From the NCBI GenBank assembly GCA_021796215.1, contig JAJYOK010000012.1, forward strand, positions 28,303 through 92,302: a stretch of DNA of 64,000 bases. Direction: 5' to 3'. The translations under genes were made by a program, and so were the position numbers. Shown here piece after piece: positions 63,626 to 64,000 of the stretch (its first letter is position 1; each line of letters opens with the position of its first letter). The DNA comes from Bacteroidota bacterium (GTDB lineage: Bacteria; Bacteroidota; Ignavibacteria; UBA10030; UBA8401). A model generated the notes under the pieces. The model was not told the origin of the DNA and searched no databases. It was given only the letters and a program-made list of their open reading frames with translations.

Positions 63626-64000
63626 TTAGTGTATTCCCGGCTCCGTCATTCCCCGCAACGTGAAAACTTTGTCAAGCTCCTTCTCCGTCATCAAACCTTT
63701 TTCAAGCACTATCTCGCGAATCGGCTTTCCGGATTTCAAATATTCTTTTGCAATCTCGGCGGCTTTCAAATAGCCGATGTGCGGATTCAACACCGTTACA
63801 ATGCTCATGCTTCCTTCCGCATACGCGCGGCAGCGTTCTTCGTTTGCCGTGATTCCTTTCACACAGAATTTGTTGAACACATCAGTCGCGTTCGTGAGAA
63901 TTTCAATTTCATGAAGAAGATTGAACGCGACAACCGGCATCATTACGTTCAATTCAAGCTGTCCCGCCTGCGCGGACATCAGCACCGTTGTATCGCAGCC
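63626..64000 (-). CDS. Aspartate ammonia-lyase / fumarase family enzyme (C-terminal 124 residues; 5' end beyond window)
   Basis: The open frame continues to the right edge. Visible sequence begins GCDTTVLMSAQAGQLELNVMMP and carries GITANEERCRAYAEGSMSIV, LNPHIGYLKAAEIAKEYLKS and VLEKGLMTEKELDKVF. The GITAN-E-x-C and AGQLELN patterns fit aspartase better than fumarase, but the catalytic loop lies beyond the window, so the substrate (aspartate or fumarate) cannot be fixed. Confidence 0.8.
   Translation of the reverse strand, partial: GCDTTVLMSAQAGQLELNVMMPVVAFNLLHEIEILTNATDVFNKFCVKGITANEERCRAYAEGSMSIVTVLNPHIGYLKAAEIAKEYLKSGKPIREIVLEKGLMTEKELDKVFTLRGMTEPGIH

Overview
The window looks like chromosomal DNA of a free-living member of the Bacteroidota/Chlorobiota group, most likely Ignavibacteria or a close relative. 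The case rests on gene families, not on a database match. Type IX secretion (T9SS) traits recur: a PorQ-like barrel, a giant C25 cysteine peptidase with a C-terminal sorting domain, and a repeat/LamG surface protein with the PVELTS linker typical of T9SS cargo. There is also a TolQ/ExbB-ExbD-ExbD-TonB cluster with a PstS-like lipoprotein and TPR protein, and an AMMECR1-MEMO pair. The best promoters, for example at tRNA-Lys, look like ordinary sigma-70 sites (TTGCAA-17-TATATT). No rRNA, CRISPR array, prophage or recognisable insertion sequence was seen.

Layout. 1-2709 (minus) is the N-terminal 903 codons of a delta-60-repeat/LamG surface protein that runs off the left edge. 2961-9580 holds a membrane LuxR-type regulator, a P-loop protein, a secreted 5'-nucleotidase, a PafA-type phosphatase and PorQ. 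9666-18768 is a minus-strand run: ZIP transporter, TPR protein, CPBP protease, GlyRS, a small membrane protein, RmlA, a PHP phosphatase, a DUF2520 oxidoreductase, MEMO and AMMECR1. 18931-25846 is a minus-strand envelope energy cluster: STAS, ExbB, ExbD, ExbD, TonB, a small membrane protein, PstS-like, TPR and a lipoprotein. 26199-29994 has a caspase-fold protein lacking both catalytic residues, with PEGA domains, then a thioredoxin lipoprotein, NAD kinase and a DUF1844 protein. 30013-34971 is an LPS/polysaccharide block: two GT2 enzymes, an O-antigen-ligase-like protein and an MsbA-like exporter. 34977-35429 is a GxxExxY gene bracketed by imperfect inverted repeats, followed upstream by leuS, a catalytically degenerate Xer-like recombinase and tRNA-Lys.

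On the plus strand, 39475-40076 encodes a small exported protein and a SLATT-like two-TM protein. 40219-43611 is pstCAB-phoU behind a four-unit 11-bp-phased Pho-box-like array, and 43848-44564 is a lipoprotein. The rest is minus strand: the 2,387-residue C25 peptidase (44646-51809) directly downstream of a surface-polysaccharide operon (WecG/TagA, GT4, GT2, KpsS-like, a GT-C-like membrane protein and a Wzx flippase), then an EF-G paralogue, DUF948 and YtxH proteins, PdxH, an SRPBCC protein, methylglyoxal synthase and the C-terminus of an aspartase/fumarase-family lyase cut by the right edge.

Functional picture. Phosphate acquisition recurs: two secreted phosphohydrolases, the Pst permease with PhoU, and a PstS-like protein placed in the TonB cluster rather than with pstCAB. 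Cell-surface construction dominates the rest: polysaccharide synthesis and export, T9SS cargo and secretion parts, and TonB energisation. The least ordinary items are the pseudo-caspase/PEGA protein, the inverted-repeat GxxExxY unit, the C25 protease with two FAM3/ILEI-like modules, the degenerate Xer protein beside the SLATT-like pair, and the terminator-rich leader of the LuxR gene.
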